Shown in pieces: positions 61,273 through 64,000 of a stretch of 64,000 nt of DNA; position 1 is the stretch's first letter; every line of letters starts with the position of its first letter. The notes beneath the pieces are model-generated. The model was given only the letters and a program-made list of their open reading frames with translations, searched no databases and was not told the DNA's origin. The stretch lies in contig CALRMX020000010.1 of the NCBI GenBank assembly GCA_943369355.1, positions 1-64,000 on the forward strand, given 5' to 3'. Source of the DNA: UBA7662 sp943369355. Lineage in GTDB: Bacteria; Bacteroidota; Bacteroidia; UBA7662. The translations under genes were made by a program, and so were the position numbers.

Positions 61273-62742
61273 ATGAATATAGACCGACTTATTGCTTACA
61301 CACGCGACCCATCAACTATTGGGCAAGACGATACCGAAGGTTTGGAGCAACTGCTTGCTGACTATCCTTATTTTACGGCTGCTCAGCATTTACTTGCCCT
61401 AAAGTACCGCAAGCAAAATAGTTCGAGATACAACAGGCAAGCACAGCGAGCGGCCTGTCAAGCGCCCGATCAGCTGAGGCTAGCCTTTTTACTTGAAGAG
61501 CCGCTGGCACAATGGTCAAGTCAGTTAAAAGCTTGGACCGAAGAAGGGTTAAATGTGGTTCCGCAACTAAAGGTGGTTGAGACGACTACTGCTGAGGTTT
61601 CAGCGGAAGATACTGCTACACTTGGTGCTTTGGTTGAAGAAGCTGTGATTGAAGCTAGCTTTGATGAGGCCTCTACGGAAGCCGTAAGAGATTTAGAACA
61701 AACGGTTCTGCAGACTTCAGCGGTAGATACAATGCAGGTTGAAACAGAAGTACCAGAATTATCAGAAGTAGCAAACGACGAAGAAGAAATAGCAAGCCTG
61801 CAAGAGAATTTAATGAGTGCGCAGCAAGAACCTGTGACACCTGTGGGTGAGAACCTAGAAATTTTGCATGATGAATCGCACCAAGTAGAAGAGCCTGAGG
61901 ATTCAGGTTCTGGATTGAGCCAAGAAGATTCAGTTGCCCCAATAAATCCAGTTGAAGAGCCCGAAGAAGAATCGATTACTGTCCCAGAGCCGATCGAACT
62001 TGAAGTTGAAGAAAATCGGGTAGAAGAAACACTTGAACAAGAGGTTGAAATGGTTGATGAAACTAATGAAACCCCAGAAGTTCAAGAAATGGCTGCCATT
62101 GAACCTGAAACGAGTTTGGTGGAAGAAATAATGCCTCCTATTGAAGCAATTCTTGAATTGCAAGAGCTGGATGCCACGCTGGAACTTGATGATTTAACAC
62201 CTGCTATTGAACAAGAAGTAGTTGTTGAGCCAGAGCATACCGTTTCATTGAATCATATAGGCATTTCTATGGGGCACGACTTCGTAGCTGAAGAAGACAA
62301 AAAAGCGCCAATGGTTGAGCAGGAATTTTTGCGTGGACGACATGAGCGCAGAATGTGGTTCCGGTTCTTTGCAGGCAAACCATGGCGCGAACAACCAGAA
62401 GATGTGCTCGAAGAAATGTATATGCAGCATATGGCTGGTGACTTTCTGCAAGCCAAATCGGCCGATTTCGAAGAAATTAAAGAAGAGCTAAAGGCTGTTA
62501 TCAATCATGAGCCTGAGGTGAAACGCGACGTTGCCATGGAAGCTGAAATAAGGCGCCTGGCATGGGAAAGTGTATCGGATGAAGAGCTTCCAGCGTCGGA
62601 AACCTTAGCAAAGATTTACGAAGAACAAAAAGACTATAAAAAAGCATTACGCATCTATCAGAAATTGATGTTGAAATTTCCAGATAGAATGACGTATTTT
62701 GCCGCTCTCGTTGAAAATGCGAAATCAAAACTGAATCATTAA
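61273..62742 (+). CDS. Acidic protein with C-terminal TPR-like repeat
   Basis: A 489-residue soluble protein: an N-terminal helical part (about 1-80, LEQLLADYPYFTAAQHLLAL) resembling a tetratricopeptide opening, then about 250 residues dominated by Glu, Val and Pro (VEEPEDSGSG; EETLEQEVEMVDE), probably disordered, and a C-terminal TPR-like pair (SETLAKIYEEQKDYKKALRI, about 445-489). It starts 1 base after lptE and ends just before secG. Similar proteins occur at this position in related genomes without assigned function. Confidence 0.75.
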   Translation: MNIDRLIAYTRDPSTIGQDDTEGLEQLLADYPYFTAAQHLLALKYRKQNSSRYNRQAQRAACQAPDQLRLAFLLEEPLAQWSSQLKAWTEEGLNVVPQLKVVETTTAEVSAEDTATLGALVEEAVIEASFDEASTEAVRDLEQTVLQTSAVDTMQVETEVPELSEVANDEEEIASLQENLMSAQQEPVTPVGENLEILHDESHQVEEPEDSGSGLSQEDSVAPINPVEEPEEESITVPEPIELEVEENRVEETLEQEVEMVDETNETPEVQEMAAIEPETSLVEEIMPPIEAILELQELDATLELDDLTPAIEQEVVVEPEHTVSLNHIGISMGHDFVAEEDKKAPMVEQEFLRGRHERRMWFRFFAGKPWREQPEDVLEEMYMQHMAGDFLQAKSADFEEIKEELKAVINHEPEVKRDVAMEAEIRRLAWESVSDEELPASETLAKIYEEQKDYKKALRIYQKLMLKFPDRMTYFAALVENAKSKLNH

Positions 62743-62747
62743 TAAAG

Positions 62748-63131
62748 ATGTATACATTTATCACCATTCTGATCGCACTGGTTTGTGTATTGATCATACT
62801 CGTTGTTCTCGTACAAAAGCCCAAAGGTGGCGGCTTATCGGCTAACTTTAGCGGTAGCAACCAAGTTATGGGCGTAAAACGCACTACCGACGTTATTGAA
62901 AAAACCACGTGGATTCTCAGTCTTTCACTTCTTGTCTTGACGCTATTGGTAAACATTTGGATTCCACGTTCGAACGACGCAAATGTGCCAAGTTCGGCTT
63001 TGAAAGAACAAGCTGAGAACGCTCCAGTGAATAATTTGCCGAATGCTCAGAATCCGGCAGAAGGTGCTGAACAAGCGCCAGCAGCCGCGGGTCAAGCACA
63101 ACCTGAACAGCAGGCAAAACCCGCAAACTAA
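62748..63131 (+). CDS. secG: Preprotein translocase subunit SecG
   Basis: SecG is the third core subunit of SecYEG. The protein has two membrane segments (residues 3-22 and about 53-71) around a conserved loop with KPKGGGLSANFSG. The C-terminal tail (about 80-127) is Ala/Gln/Pro-rich, longer than in E. coli, which is common in Bacteroidota. 127 residues. It is the last gene of this strand's block and has a terminator. Confidence 0.93.
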   Translation: MYTFITILIALVCVLIILVVLVQKPKGGGLSANFSGSNQVMGVKRTTDVIEKTTWILSLSLLVLTLLVNIWIPRSNDANVPSSALKEQAENAPVNNLPNAQNPAEGAEQAPAAAGQAQPEQQAKPAN

Positions 63132-63151
63132 GTCGGGTATCTTGAAATAAC

Positions 63152-63183
63152 AACGCCTCAGCTACGCTGGGGCGTTTTTTTTT
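63152..63183 (+). terminator. Terminator of the secG block
   Basis: AACGCCTCAGC pairs with GCTGGGGCGTT (one G-T pair) around TAC, then a run of nine T. Confidence 0.87.
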
Positions 63184-63228
63184 GGATATTCCGAGAAACT
63201 GCTCGAGTTGATTAGTCAAGTTCCCGAA

Positions 63229-64000
63229 TCACTTGATTAAATAGACCACTCCGTTTAGGAATTCTTTGTCTCGCACACATCCCTCATAGCTGACAATGTA
63301 GTTATACGCACCAGCATCTCCTGGTCCCCCAAATACACTTCCATCCCAAGCTTCTTGTGGGTTGTTGCTTTGAAATACCAATTGGCCCCAACGGTCGTAA
63401 ATACGTATGTCGTAAGGGCCGTCATAAAATGTGGCTGGCTTAAATACTTCGTTTAATCCATCGCCATTGGGTGTAAATGCCGTTGGAAAATAAAAGGTAT
63501 GGTCGTTAACTGTTACTCTAATCTCTTTAGGTGGAACGCTGCAACCATTTACATTCAGGTCGATGCTATATGTTCCGCTATCGGTTAGCCAAACGTTTTC
63601 GATGACTAAACGACTTCCATTAAACTGCTGGCCATTATTTCGAGACCACGTATAAATGCCCCCTGCTACCGAATCTACTTCGAGTTTAAGTGTATTACCT
63701 GTACACAATCTTGTTTTCCCACGAATGGTAAACGGAGGAATTGGGGGTTCAATTCGAACGAAAATAGAATCTGGCAGACTTCTACACCCATTTTGTATGG
63801 TAGTACAAAAATACCACCCACTGTTGTTCCGATTCGCGTTAGGTATCACGGGGTTTCTTGAACCGCTGCGATAGTTGAGTGGGCCTCGCCAGTCGTAACT
63901 CACACCTGCGATGGAAGAAGCGAAAAGCGTGACGGTTTCTCCATGGCACACCGGGCCGTTTGAACTTAAAACAGGTGTTTCAGGACGTGGGTCGAAGTTT
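63229..64000 (-). CDS. T9SS cargo protein, gliding-motility C-terminal domain (5' part outside window)
   Basis: Partial: the reading frame is open to the window edge. The visible 257 residues hold two Ig-like domains (PVCHGETVTLFASS and LCTGNTLKLEVD), then a type B T9SS C-terminal domain of the CHU_C type: FYFPTAFTPNGDGLNEVFKP, YDIRIYDRWGQLVFQS, AWDGSVFGGPGDAGAYNYIV, ending in GVVYLIK. Type B domains direct secretion by T9SS, often of large adhesins such as SprB. GTG 63951 is an internal codon, not a start. Confidence 0.9.
   Translation of the reverse strand, partial: NFDPRPETPVLSSNGPVCHGETVTLFASSIAGVSYDWRGPLNYRSGSRNPVIPNANRNNSGWYFCTTIQNGCRSLPDSIFVRIEPPIPPFTIRGKTRLCTGNTLKLEVDSVAGGIYTWSRNNGQQFNGSRLVIENVWLTDSGTYSIDLNVNGCSVPPKEIRVTVNDHTFYFPTAFTPNGDGLNEVFKPATFYDGPYDIRIYDRWGQLVFQSNNPQEAWDGSVFGGPGDAGAYNYIVSYEGCVRDKEFLNGVVYLIK

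Noticed and set aside
63229..63951. Complete small gene starting at GTG 63951
   Set aside because: The frame continues open to the window edge with Ig-like sequence; it is the end of a larger gene.

Overview
The window is from a chromosome of a Bacteroidota bacterium, probably an aerobic environmental member of the Flavobacteriales, Cytophagales or Sphingobacteriales; the order cannot be fixed from sequence reading alone. Evidence for the phylum: type IX secretion genes (porD, porQ) and cargo proteins with T9SS C-terminal domains; the conserved block bamD-rpoZ-coaBC-porD-recN-fabI; a Bacteroidota-type histone-H1-like small protein; and promoters of the Bacteroidota kind (TTG, about 17-19 bases, TAnnTTTG) in front of many genes. 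The DNA is AT-leaning and dense, with few gaps above 200 bases. I see no prophage, insertion sequence, CRISPR array or obvious foreign island.

Layout. 1-72: the last bases of a 5S rRNA and its terminator, so a ribosomal operon lies just to the left. 173-6919: minus-strand block for envelope, cofactor, repair and lipid functions (bamD, rpoZ, coaBC, porD, recN, fabI, universal stress protein). 6977-14540: an alpha-oxoamine-synthase family enzyme (sphingolipid/sulfonolipid type), an H1-like protein, the overlapping ligA-DUF6913-dapA operon, a lipoprotein, accA and tRNA-Asp. 14646-25540: a probable surface lipoprotein, a GAF histidine kinase, a CsgG-like/outer-membrane fusion, an HTH regulator with an MFS transporter, typA with two envelope genes, and cmk. 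25610-30055: a DEAD-box helicase with an RGG tail, an A-type Fe-S carrier, and a 5'-nucleotidase split over two genes. 30056-34709: the dnaA upstream region, then dnaA-hisS-hutH. 34706-37216: lgt and a T9SS cargo protein. 37277-42530: a small alpha-glucan set (SLC45-like transporter, GH31, GH13). 42588-45219: a LuxE-like acyl-activating protein, a lipoprotein and porQ. 45275-53036: fatty-acid beta-oxidation, with a MarR regulator heading a fadN-fadA-fadE type operon and a fadD-like ligase next door. 53169-57178: two T9SS-exported Omp28-like thioredoxin-fold proteins. 57326-63131: miaB, a methyltransferase, a sigma-54 activator, lptE, an acidic TPR-like protein and secG. 63229-64000: the C-terminal part of a large T9SS cargo protein of the gliding-motility C-terminal type, cut by the window edge.

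How the genes fit together. Three themes recur: envelope biogenesis and secretion (bamD, lgt, lptE, secG, porD, porQ and their cargo); lipid supply and breakdown (fabI, accA, the oxoamine synthase, LuxE-like, fadD/N/A/E with MarR); and core information processing (dnaA, ligA, recN, hisS, miaB, typA, helicase, rpoZ). Most of the window is ordinary conserved chromosome. The best leads are regulatory or architectural: a palindrome at the predicted start of transcription of the marR-fad operon, the reversed split 5'-nucleotidase that appears to use two export routes, paired Omp28-like cargo with swapped domain order, and promoter boxes that correct several start codons.
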